The notes beneath the pieces were generated by a model. That model made no database searches. It saw only the letters and a program-made list of their open reading frames with translations, and was not told where the DNA came from. A stretch of DNA of 64,000 nucleotides from Nodularia sphaerocarpa UHCC 0038. Lineage in GTDB: Bacteria > Cyanobacteriota > Cyanobacteriia > Cyanobacteriales > Nostocaceae. The translations under genes were made by a program, and so were the position numbers. This document shows, in pieces, positions 15,337 through 23,208 of the stretch; the stretch's first letter is position 1; the number at the start of each line of letters is the position of its first letter. Location: the NCBI RefSeq assembly GCF_022376295.1, contig NZ_CP060140.1:4964356-5028355 (forward strand). Reading direction: 5' to 3'.

Positions 15337-16104
15337 TTATGGAGGTGACAAGGGATTTATCCATAAGAGAATGGCGCGTTTTAGCTGGTTTAAATCTCGG
15401 TAAACTTCTTGTCTAAACCATTGTCCTAAAGCGTCTAAGGGCGTAAATGATGCTCCTGGTTGCCATTTGATATCTTGACCTAAAGGTGTAGTATGAGTAC
15501 CTGGTAAGGTTTGTGCTGTTACCATTTCAGAAAAGCGGGCTTGTAAGATTTTGGTTAAAGGTGCTGATTGGTCAATAGTATCATTGCTGAATTTTATTAA
15601 TAAATTGCGACGAATATTGTAACTTTCCTGTATCATCTGGTTGGTTTCTAATGGCGAGGGTGTAAACTCAACCACGAAAGCAGAATTTAACTGTTCTACT
15701 AAGGGGATAGCTTCTTTGGCGGCGTAGTTGTTGAAGGAAATTAAAATATTCCCCGCACGTTCTACAGGTAGCAGACTCCCGATCAGTAAGTGCAGTTTAC
15801 AACCCATACTATGCCCTAGTCCATAAGTAGGGAGATAAAGCTGGCGTAATGTCCCAGAGTCTTGTAATCGTTCTATGGTGCGTTCAAAGTTCAGTAGTAC
15901 AGTTTTAGCGATCGCAATATGATCCAATGTATTCACAAATGGTGTCGCAATAATCACATAACCTTTGTCCGCCAGTTGTTCTAGTAACCAGCGATAAGTC
16001 AGATGGGGTGCAGTAGCCACAAATGCACCTCCCAGAAAATGGATGATCCCGATGGGCTTTTGGGGAATCAATACCCAGTTACCTCTAATTTCTTTCCAGT
16101 CCAT
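15337..16104 (-). CDS. DUF1350-family protein (alpha/beta-hydrolase-like)
   Basis: 255 residues, matching the DUF1350 family of cyanobacteria and plastids (WVLIPQKPIGIIHFLGGAFV near the N-terminus). GLGHSMGCKLHLLIG (around residue 110) resembles a nucleophile elbow, so an alpha/beta-hydrolase fold is plausible. The family function is unknown. ATG start; no signal peptide or membrane segment is visible. Stands alone between the phosphatase gene and an unrecognised membrane protein on the same strand. Confidence 0.8.
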   Translation of the reverse strand: MDWKEIRGNWVLIPQKPIGIIHFLGGAFVATAPHLTYRWLLEQLADKGYVIIATPFVNTLDHIAIAKTVLLNFERTIERLQDSGTLRQLYLPTYGLGHSMGCKLHLLIGSLLPVERAGNILISFNNYAAKEAIPLVEQLNSAFVVEFTPSPLETNQMIQESYNIRRNLLIKFSNDTIDQSAPLTKILQARFSEMVTAQTLPGTHTTPLGQDIKWQPGASFTPLDALGQWFRQEVYRDLNQLKRAILLWINPLSPP

Positions 16105-16208
16105 ACTTATAGGCGATCGCTAAATTCACACCTCTTTATGTTAGACTGTCCCTTGCAGTCCTGGGGAAATTCACTGAAAAAGCCATGAACTGCAAATATT
16201 TCTGAATT

Positions 16209-16940
16209 TTAGCTTTGTGTTTGCAGCCTTTTCATTTCAATTTGCACATCTAAGGCAATTTGCAAAGCTTCATTGAGCAACCTACCATGTTCGGTAGCTT
16301 CTTCTGTAACTTGCATTGCCGTTAAAGTAGCTAAATTATTAGCAAAAAGCTCTGTATTCCTGAGAATAAAACTCTTGTTTTCTCTTAAAATTCTTTCTGT
16401 CTTCAAAGCCCGAATTAAATCGTTTCTTGTGAGTTTCAAGGCTTCAATCACTCTTTCTCTTTCCTGGAGAAATACCCCTGGGTTCCCAGCAGCTTCTATT
16501 TGATCATTAATATCTATTGCTTTAATCACCGCATTATATCTATCCACATCATTTAAGAGGATATTTAAAGAATTTGTCATATTATCCTCAAGGATTTTCA
16601 GTTTTTTCCACCATAATAAATACAAAACAATTTGCGTAACCCCTCCACCCCAGAAGCATAATATTATTAACAACAACCAAGATGGAATAGTAATCCATGT
16701 AGCAAACAGTCTAATAATGATATCAAACAGTAAATAACTAAAAACAAAAATAGAACAACTAATAAAAACTACAGTAGCTCCTTCAGAACCCTTAACTTTA
16801 GCTATAATCCTTTGGCAGATTTTTTTCAAAGGATTGCTAATAATAATTAATTCATCTTTAACAGGTAAATTAGTCAAATTTCGCAATTCTTTCTGACTAA
16901 TATCTAAGCCATGTAAATCATTACGCACAGCTTTCCCCAT
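16209..16940 (-). CDS. Unrecognised membrane protein with helical C-terminal half
   Basis: I do not recognise this family. About 243 residues from the ATG at 16940; a GTG at 16949 would add three. The charged N-terminal 55 residues are followed by two membrane segments (VVFISCSIFVFSYLLFDIII and SWLLLIILCFWGGGVTQIVL, about residues 57-110). A long alpha-helical, probably coiled-coil region rich in Glu/Leu/Arg follows (about 115-243). The layout suggests a membrane-anchored helical rod facing the cytoplasm. Same strand as the DUF1350 gene but 104 bp apart. Confidence 0.6.
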   Translation of the reverse strand: MGKAVRNDLHGLDISQKELRNLTNLPVKDELIIISNPLKKICQRIIAKVKGSEGATVVFISCSIFVFSYLLFDIIIRLFATWITIPSWLLLIILCFWGGGVTQIVLYLLWWKKLKILEDNMTNSLNILLNDVDRYNAVIKAIDINDQIEAAGNPGVFLQERERVIEALKLTRNDLIRALKTERILRENKSFILRNTELFANNLATLTAMQVTEEATEHGRLLNEALQIALDVQIEMKRLQTQS

Positions 16941-17099
16941 CCTCACCAAAATACTTATTTAGTACAATATAGCAATGAAATTTATTCATGGCTCGTTAAA
17001 TCGTAATTTTCGCCATTTTTTTTATTTAACTAATTGCTACAGAAAAATAGTAAAAGTACAATTTGATACTTTTTTACTAGGATAATTAGTTATATTCTC

Positions 17100-17200
17100 A
17101 GAGGTTGTTTGAAAAGTCTAATTTATTACAGCCCTGGCGACTAGAAGTCGCGGAACCACCCAAACTAAACCCGCCTGCGCGGGTTAAAATCCCAGTAACC
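17100..17200. repeat. Left half of a family-A MITE-like repeat
   Basis: Starts AGAGGTTGTTTGAAAAGTCT, then TGGCGACTAGAAGTCGCGG and a CCCGCCTGCGCGGGTT hairpin, as in the 18582 copy. The right half is missing, so the element is truncated just before the 3' end of the MlaE gene. Confidence 0.7.
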
Positions 17201-17218
17201 TTTAAATTGACATTTTCG

Positions 17219-17992
17219 TTAAGGAATCGGCTTGTCCAACATCAACACAGAGAGAAAAAAGTCCATCATAAAAATTAATACCCAAGTAGTAACAACTGCG
17301 GTTGTTGCTGATTCTCCAACTTCTTTTGCGCCTCCTTTCGTAGTTAGTCCCCAACTACAGCCATTGATACTAACTATAGCTCCAAAAATCAGCCCCTTTA
17401 CTAAAACCATAAGTAAATCTGATGGTTCTAAAAATGTTCTCACAGACTCCAAAAAAGCTTCAGGATCAATATTGTAAAATTGTGCTGCGGCAAAAACTCC
17501 GCCAGTGATGCCCATAACTAATGCAAAAATCATCATAATTGGCATCATTAAAATGCAAGCAATTACTCTGGGAAGCACTAAGTAATCAATGGGATTTGTT
17601 TTCAGCATATAAAGTGCGTCAATTTGCTCTGTAACGCGCATAGCACCTATTTCTGCTGCAAAAGCCGAACCTACTTGTCCAGCAATAATACTAGCTGTCA
17701 AAATAGGCGCTAATTCTCTGCAATAAGCTAACGCAAAAGCACCCCCAACTGCATCTAACGCCCCAAATCTAGCTAATTCTCTAGCAGTTTGAATGGTAAA
17801 AATCATCCCCGCAAACCCACTGACAAGGAGAACCGGAGACACCGAAGCCGGCCCTGCTGTCACCATGTGTTGCAAAATTTTCCGGTAGTAAGTTTTTCCT
17901 TGGAGTAAATGCAGCAGTACTTGACCAAAGAGTAGTAATGCGGCAAGACAGCGTACAATCCATAATTGATCTAACTTTTTTTTGCTTTGCAT
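17219..17992 (-). CDS. MlaE-family ABC lipid-transport permease
   Basis: 257 residues with about five hydrophobic segments and the MlaE signature around 80-150 (ELARFGALDAVGGAFALAYC, RELAPILTASIIAGQVGSAF, MRVTEQIDALYMLKTNPIDY). MlaE permeases move phospholipids or related lipids between inner and outer membrane with an ATPase and an MCE-domain partner; neither is in the neighbourhood. The plastid counterpart is TGD1. ATG start at 17992. The 1-kb gap upstream should contain its promoter. Confidence 0.9.
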   Translation of the reverse strand: MQSKKKLDQLWIVRCLAALLLFGQVLLHLLQGKTYYRKILQHMVTAGPASVSPVLLVSGFAGMIFTIQTARELARFGALDAVGGAFALAYCRELAPILTASIIAGQVGSAFAAEIGAMRVTEQIDALYMLKTNPIDYLVLPRVIACILMMPIMMIFALVMGITGGVFAAAQFYNIDPEAFLESVRTFLEPSDLLMVLVKGLIFGAIVSINGCSWGLTTKGGAKEVGESATTAVVTTWVLIFMMDFFLSVLMLDKPIP

Positions 17993-19045
17993 TACCGCCC
18001 TTAAGACTGAATTTTTGTCCCTATACCAGGATGTGATCCAAATTGGAACAAATTTAGTGCTTGTCCTCAGAGTTCAGTAAGTATAAACTGAGCCTCGTTA
18101 TTAGCTTACCGGAAATTGTGTCTGGTATCAAAATATTTTGCCACTAGAGAAGCAAAAAAAATGTGTAGTTAATGACATGACAAATTTGCACCTAAATCAG
18201 GATAGAGCCATACATAATCCTTCGTGAACACTAATATCCCGGTTTATTCAAGAAACTAGTTTAGGTAAATCTTGTAATACGAATATAAAGATTCCCAACT
18301 TCTTGAAGGAGTCGCTGCTCTCAACCTCTCAGTGTTTGCTATCGCGTTTCTACAAATGCAATTAATCACGTTTATACCAAGTGATAACTGCTATCAGACA
18401 ATTGAACTGAATACAAATACTTGATTAATTAGCTACTAACTTTTTGATAATATTTTTTATTATAGTCAACTATCTATAGGAAGAGAAATAAAATAATAGT
18501 TTGACCTGAAGCTAGTTGTGTAATTGAGTTAAATCTGAGATTATTTAGCTTATCTTTAGGGGAAATAATTGTTTTCATCTTAGAGGTTGTTTGAAAAGTC
18601 TAATTTATTACAGTTCTGGCGACTAGAAGTCGCGGCTATACAAACAAAACCCACCTGCGCGGGTTAAAAATCCCATTTCTTCATTAGTCCAGGTCGGTGG
18701 ACTTCCCTACGGGAAGCCGCTACGCGTCCTGCCTGTGTAGTAGCGAATTATATTCGCCTAAAACTTTTCAAACATCCTCTTATTTAGATGTCATACTGCA
18801 TGAGTTTAGTGATATTAGCCTTGTTCCCTCCTTTTGGCAAAATGGCGATTAAATGCCTCAGATTATGTTAATTTGCCACTAGCAAAGAAATGATAAATTC
18901 ATCGGTGTGTTTTAGGAGTAAATGATCATGTCCTCAAAAGTTTGAACTCTCAATAATGTAAATATTGCATTCGTTCTGGGAATATTGAAATAAACCAAAA
19001 AGTCGTGTGTCTACCCTTGTTTAATTTTTTCAGGAGGATATTTTC
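17993..19045. other. Long divergent intergenic region
   Basis: About 1.05 kb between the MlaE gene and the SLH-fasciclin gene. Apart from the family-A repeat at 18582-18780 and a Shine-Dalgarno AGGAGG at about 19033, I find no supported gene. The 18000-18580 part is AT-rich and could contain leaders or promoters I cannot define. Confidence 0.5.
18582..18780. repeat. Complete family-A MITE-like repeat
   Basis: 199 bp, bounded by AGAGGTTGTTTGAAAAGTCT and its near-complement AAACTTTTCAAACATCCTCT, giving terminal inverted repeats of about 18 bp with one mismatch plus divergence at the inner edge. Internal hairpins include CGACTAGAAGTCG and CCCTACGGG. It has no coding capacity. Related sequences lie at 3091-3363, 13375-13401 and 17100-17200. 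Confidence 0.8.
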
Positions 19046-20710
19046 ATGATTAATTTCTGGCGTTGGTCATCAGTTACTAAAACTTTGTTGGCGTTGAGTA
19101 TAACATTTGCTACAATTAATCCCATAATAGTTTCCGCTCAAACGAGTGTTCCTAGTACTCCCTCGCCTGGTATAGGCACTAATTTGTCTGACATTAGTTC
19201 AGATTATTGGGCGAGTCCATTTATTCAGGCTTTAGCTCAAAGAAATATCATCTCTGGTTTTCCTGATGGTACTTTTCGGCCAAATCAACCTGTAAGTAGG
19301 GCGGAATTTGCGGCGATGATTCAAAAAGCTTTTAATCAAGAGCCTGTGCGGCAAATAAGTCCAGAGGGTTTTAGAGATGTTAGTTCTGGCTTCTGGGCGA
19401 GTTCGGCAATTCAGGAAGCCTACCAAACTGGATTTATGTCAGGTTATCCGGGAAATTTATTTCTGCCAAATCAGCAAATTCGCAAAGTTGAGGCGATAGT
19501 TGCTTTAACAACTGGTTTGGGTTTGCAAACGAAAGAAAATGCATTAGGTGTAGTGAATACTTACTACACAGATGCTTCAGGTATCCCAAATTATGCCTTG
19601 AATAATGTCGCAGCTGCTACAGAAGCCAATATTATTGTCAATTATCCCAATGTTAACCAACTCAACCCGCTAGATCCTTTAACTCGTGCGGAAGCATCGG
19701 CGATTTTGTATCAAGCTTTAGTCAGACAGGGACAAATGCAAGCCCTGACTCCCAATGTTATGGCGAGTAACTATATAGTTGGGGCTGCTAAACAGACTCA
19801 AACTGCTCAAGATATTGTTTCTATTGCTGCATCGAGTCAATTTTTTAGAAGTTTGACTTCTTTATTAAAGACAGCAAGTTTAGCAGGTATTCTGCAACAA
19901 CCAGGCCCTTATACAGTTTTTGCTCCCACAGATGAAGCATTTGCGGCTTTACCTGCGGGGACTTTAGAGGAGTTACAGCAACCGGAAAACAGAGAATTAT
20001 TGATTAAGATTTTGAGATATCATGTCGTTCCTGGGGAAGTAACTGCTAATCAACTTTCAGATGGAGAATTGAAAACTTTTGAGGATGTACCTGTAAATAT
20101 TCTGGTAGACAAAGCTACAAATCAAATTGCGGTAAATAATGCGAATGTGATTCAGCCGAATGTAGAAGCCAGTAATGGGATCATTCATGTAATTAATGAA
20201 GTTCTGATTCCACCTAATCTGGGAGTAACTCAGCAACCACCAGCAGAAACGACTCCTGATATAGCGCCTGGTGCAACTACTCGTGGTGGTTCTAGTTATA
20301 TTGGCGTTGCTGGTAATATTGGGATAGGTGGAAATTCGACTCTCAGTGAAAGTAACTATGCAGTTATCAGTAAAATTGGGCTGACAAATACTATTTCGGT
20401 GCGCCCATCGGTGGTATTTGGGGGTGATACTCTGTTTTTGGTGCCGGTAACTTTAGATTTTTCTCCGCGTTCAGTAGATCCTTTGGGTGATCAACAGTTA
20501 TCCATATCTCCTTTTTTAGGTGGTGGTGTTGCTATTGGGACTGGGGGGGATTCTGAGTTTGGTTTCTTGTTGACTGGTGGTGTGGATTTACCTTTAGGCG
20601 TAGGCGGAGCCAGCCGCAGGCATCGCTTTACCGCCACTGGTACTGTGAATGCCGCATTTTTGGATGGTACTGATATCGGTTTGTTACTGGGAATCGGCTA
20701 TAATTTTTAA
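19046..20710 (+). CDS. SLH-domain and fasciclin (FAS1) surface protein with barrel-like C-terminus
   Basis: 554 residues. Signal peptide about 1-31 (ALSITFATINPIIVSAQ). Three SLH repeats span about 46-230 (DYWASPFIQALAQRNIISGF, FWASSAIQEAYQTGFMSGYP, and a weaker third ending AEASAILYQALV). A FAS1 domain follows at about 255-390 (GPYTVFAPTDEAFAALP, ILRYHVVPGEV, NGIIHVINEVLIPP). The last 140 residues are Gly-rich alternating strands ending in GIGYNF; a terminal Phe is typical of outer-membrane barrels. Cyanobacterial SLH domains usually bind peptidoglycan-linked polymer, so the protein may tether wall and outer membrane. Start supported by AGGAGG 7 bp upstream. Confidence 0.85.
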   Translation: MINFWRWSSVTKTLLALSITFATINPIIVSAQTSVPSTPSPGIGTNLSDISSDYWASPFIQALAQRNIISGFPDGTFRPNQPVSRAEFAAMIQKAFNQEPVRQISPEGFRDVSSGFWASSAIQEAYQTGFMSGYPGNLFLPNQQIRKVEAIVALTTGLGLQTKENALGVVNTYYTDASGIPNYALNNVAAATEANIIVNYPNVNQLNPLDPLTRAEASAILYQALVRQGQMQALTPNVMASNYIVGAAKQTQTAQDIVSIAASSQFFRSLTSLLKTASLAGILQQPGPYTVFAPTDEAFAALPAGTLEELQQPENRELLIKILRYHVVPGEVTANQLSDGELKTFEDVPVNILVDKATNQIAVNNANVIQPNVEASNGIIHVINEVLIPPNLGVTQQPPAETTPDIAPGATTRGGSSYIGVAGNIGIGGNSTLSESNYAVISKIGLTNTISVRPSVVFGGDTLFLVPVTLDFSPRSVDPLGDQQLSISPFLGGGVAIGTGGDSEFGFLLTGGVDLPLGVGGASRRHRFTATGTVNAAFLDGTDIGLLLGIGYNF

Positions 20711-20711
20711 A

Positions 20712-20927
20712 TTAGCGGTAAATGAAAATGAAAAATGAATAGCCGCACATTGTAAACACGAAGGCGATCGCCACAGAAAAAATAACAACATCCCTTACAA
20801 TAAATAAAATCCAATCTTTTCTGAGTTCTTGTCTAAACTTGAGTTCCCGCAGCTGGCGTTCCAGTTCCGCATCTGCTGGCGATTGTAAATTAACTGGTGA
20901 TATAACTGCTTTTTTATCTGCGTCCAT
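20712..20927 (-). CDS. Small single-pass membrane protein, function unknown
   Basis: 71 residues: a soluble charged N-terminus (about 1-40, with a predicted helix ELERQLRELKFRQELRKDW) and one membrane segment (WILFIVRDVVIFSVAIAFVF). A Shine-Dalgarno AAGAAGGA before the ATG at 20927 supports it as a real gene. It converges on the SLH-FAS1 gene with only one base between the stops. I do not recognise the family. Confidence 0.6.
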   Translation of the reverse strand: MDADKKAVISPVNLQSPADAELERQLRELKFRQELRKDWILFIVRDVVIFSVAIAFVFTMCGYSFFIFIYR

Positions 20928-20990
20928 GTTCCTTCTTTAATCAATGCTTACACCTCAATTTTGCACTTTATTTAAAGAAATACATAGAAT

Positions 20991-21100
20991 GTAGGGTGAG
21001 TTAGGCACACAGGATAATATGTTCAACATGAAAATTTTTGTTTGCGCCCTAACCCACTATTTTAGGTTAGGTTATTGCTTTGGTGGGTTATGCGGCTAAC
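20991..21100. repeat. Family-C-type hairpin repeat left of the TA cassette
   Basis: Starts GTAGGGTGAGTTAGGC and ends TTTGGTGGGTTATGCGGCTA; the same TTTGGTGGGTTA motif lies right of the TA genes at 21779-21790. Confidence 0.55.
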
Positions 21101-21190
21101 TACTGGCGTGACAAGCTTAAAACGATTTTGTGCTATCACCTAATAGTTATCTGATAAAATATAAAGATAGACATTAGGATAATCAAAGCA

Positions 21191-21433
21191 ATGTCACAAG
21201 CAGGACTAAATTTATTCATTCCTATGGAGTTACTCATTAACTCCTTAAGTGCGCTAAATCTATCAGAAAAAAAGCTACTTTGGGAGATTCTTGATCAAGC
21301 TATTGCTGAAGCTGAAGAAGAAACTTGGGAAGAAGATGAAGCAACTGCAAGAGAGATTCAGTTAGTACGTGATGAATACGCCAATGGTGAATATACTACT
21401 TTTGAGCAGTATCTAAGTAATCAGCGTAAATAG
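21191..21433 (+). CDS. Antitoxin of RelE-type TA pair
   Basis: 80 residues. The N-terminal LLINSLSALNLSEKKLLWEI helix is followed by a very acidic stretch (AIAEAEEETWEEDEATAREI) and a C-terminal NGEYTTFEQYL, as in short antitoxins paired with RelE toxins. ATG at 21191, with AGGA about 12 bp upstream; an internal ATG at 21224 is possible but has no better ribosome site. The toxin gene begins 5 bp after the stop. Confidence 0.75.
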   Translation: MSQAGLNLFIPMELLINSLSALNLSEKKLLWEILDQAIAEAEEETWEEDEATAREIQLVRDEYANGEYTTFEQYLSNQRK

Positions 21434-21438
21434 ATACT

Positions 21439-21699
21439 ATGACGTACCAAATTATTATAACTAAATCTATTCAAAAACAATTAGATAATCTTCCTAATAA
21501 TCTCAAAGAGCGTGTATATGAAAAGATTTGCCAGCTTGCAGACGAACCTCGTCCTAATGGAGTAGTAAAACTGAAAGGTTATGAAAATGAATATCGAATT
21601 AGAATTGGAGACTATCGCTTACGTTATGAAATTCAAGACGAAGAATTAATTATTTTACTCATTCAATGTAAGCATCGGCGAGAGGTGTATAAAAAATAG
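21439..21699 (+). CDS. RelE-family mRNA interferase toxin
   Basis: 86 residues with the classic RelE pattern: YQIIITKSIQKQLDNLPNNL at the N-terminus, LKGYENEYRIRIGDYRLRYE in the middle and a basic C-terminus CKHRREVYKK. The family cleaves mRNA at the ribosome. Arg residues of the RIRIGDYRLRYE region and the terminal HRREVYK, both functionally important in RelE relatives, are intact. Forms an operon with the antitoxin. Family-C repeats flank the cassette on both sides. Confidence 0.9.
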   Translation: MTYQIIITKSIQKQLDNLPNNLKERVYEKICQLADEPRPNGVVKLKGYENEYRIRIGDYRLRYEIQDEELIILLIQCKHRREVYKK

Positions 21700-21775
21700 G
21701 TTTATATCAATTTATGTGCGGCTTCGCTACCAATTTGGCGACTGCAACCTCAGCCACTATTTACACTTAGTTTAT

Positions 21776-21812
21776 TGGTTTGGTGGGTTACGCGATCGCT
21801 AACCCACCCTAC
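21776..21812. repeat. Family-C-type hairpin repeat right of the TA cassette
   Basis: GGTTTGGTGGGTTACGCGAT followed by CGCTAACCCACCCTAC forms a hairpin (GGTGGGTTA/TAACCCACC). Confidence 0.7.
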
Positions 21813-21955
21813 ATATTACACCCTGAGAGATGAAATCGATAGAGTCAAAACAATTAAATGAAGTGAAAGCATAGAGTATTCCTATGTATAAAATTTGCAC
21901 AGCAAAGCATGGGATTATATAATCATTAAGAGAGTTGTACTTGCAAATGTAATTA

Positions 21956-22408
21956 ATGAAAATTAAATTTATAAATTTAGTAGTTGTCAGTGGAATTAGT
22001 CTCAGCAGTTTAATTATATGTAGTGGTATCCCTCGAATTGCTAGTAAAGCAATTGCACAAATAACCAAAATAGATACAAATTCACAACATTGTGTAAGGC
22101 AAGAGTTACCAAAACTTAAACAAGGTATGCCTTATTCAAAAGCTAGGGAGATGTTATTAGAAGCAGGTTGGCAAGCAATATTTAATCAAGATAATTTTAG
22201 GAATCCTGAAAGAAGAAGTTTTTTAAAATATTTTATTAACAAAGGTTATGACGAAATAGCAGATTGTTCTGGTTCTGGTTTAGGTCTTTGCTATTTTCAG
22301 TTTGAAAGTGCCTACGGAGAAATTTTATCCGTCGTTACATCCAATAATTTTGAAAACCAAGAAAATCTTTTTCGCTGGTATATTGAAGAAAAAGAACCCA
22401 AGGAATAA
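21956..22408 (+). CDS. Small exported protein, function unknown
   Basis: 150 residues. A hydrophobic N-terminus (FINLVVVSGISLSSLIICSG, about 5-24) looks like a signal peptide, with possible cleavage after AIA near residue 34. The mature part has a conserved-looking KQGMPYSKAREMLLEAGWQA segment and three cysteines (DCSGSGLGLC, plus the early HCVRQ). This pattern occurs in small periplasmic proteins of cyanobacteria, but I cannot name a function. Followed on the same strand by a second exported protein that is frameshifted. Confidence 0.65.
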   Translation: MKIKFINLVVVSGISLSSLIICSGIPRIASKAIAQITKIDTNSQHCVRQELPKLKQGMPYSKAREMLLEAGWQAIFNQDNFRNPERRSFLKYFINKGYDEIADCSGSGLGLCYFQFESAYGEILSVVTSNNFENQENLFRWYIEEKEPKE

Positions 22409-22484
22409 ATAGTATTTTTCTCAATTCATTTTCAATTACAACCAAAAATAATTTTATATCTTCTCATGTCCTACATAAAAACCC

Positions 22485-23077
22485 ATGTCTAATAAAAAGA
22501 ATAACAAAAAAAAATAATTCTTTCTACTGTTTTTCTATCTTGTTTAATCACTAAGTTTATTAATTTTCCTGTAAAAGCTGAAATCTCTGATTTTGTTAAT
22601 TGCGGTATTGAAGCAGAATATCCTTCTCAACTTAGTAGAAGCATTGAATTACCACAGTTTGGTATTCGTTTAAAAATTCCTGCTAATTATAGAGTAATAG
22701 CAAAAACAGATGGCTCTGTGAGTATTGTTGATAATGGAACTTTTAAAGGACTGGAATGTTTCGCCAAAAATCCTCATGCTGTGGGTGGTTCAGGATATGA
22801 CTCTATATTAATTTATAAATCTTCTGAAACTTTTATTTATAGTAATGTTTACAATAAATTTCCTGGAAAAGACAACGTTTTTATAGTTTGGAAAACAACG
22901 CCTTTAGATTATGAGTATGATACCTATGAACATGAAATCAAGCTCAGGCTTAAAACACCAAAAGGATTGATAGAAATAGAAAGTCTTTCAGATGTAAGAT
23001 TTATAGGTAAATTGTCAGAATCTGATGATTTTCTACAAATATTGTTAGATGTAGTGAGAGATATTGAAATTATTTAA
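22485..23077 (+). pseudogene. Exported protein gene interrupted by a poly-A frameshift
   Basis: ATG at 22485 reads MSNKKNNKKK and stops at TAA (22515-22517) directly after a run of nine A (22506-22514). Adding one A continues cleanly in another frame: IILSTVFLSCLITKFINFPV (a signal peptide core, then KAEISDFVNCGIEAEYPS) and on to the stop at 23075-23077. The intact product would be about 197 residues with a signal peptide. The downstream part alone is open from a GTG at 22718 (119 residues). It could be a true mutation, a phase-variable tract, transcriptional slippage or a sequencing error. Function unknown. Confidence 0.7.
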
Positions 23078-23115
23078 ATTTAATATCTATATTGATAATT
23101 TCATACAATTAGCTA

Positions 23116-23194
23116 GTAGGGTGCGTTAGGATGAAATCCGTAACGCACCATTATTATTGTTGAGGTGCGTTACGCTGTCGCTAACACACCCTAC
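23116..23194. repeat. Hairpin repeat, family C
   Basis: GTAGGGTGCGTTAGG at the left and TAACACACCCTAC at the right, with GTAACGCACC and GGTGCGTTAC inside. It sits between convergent genes and could act in transcript termination. Confidence 0.75.
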
Positions 23195-23208
23195 ATGGAA
23201 ATATTATG

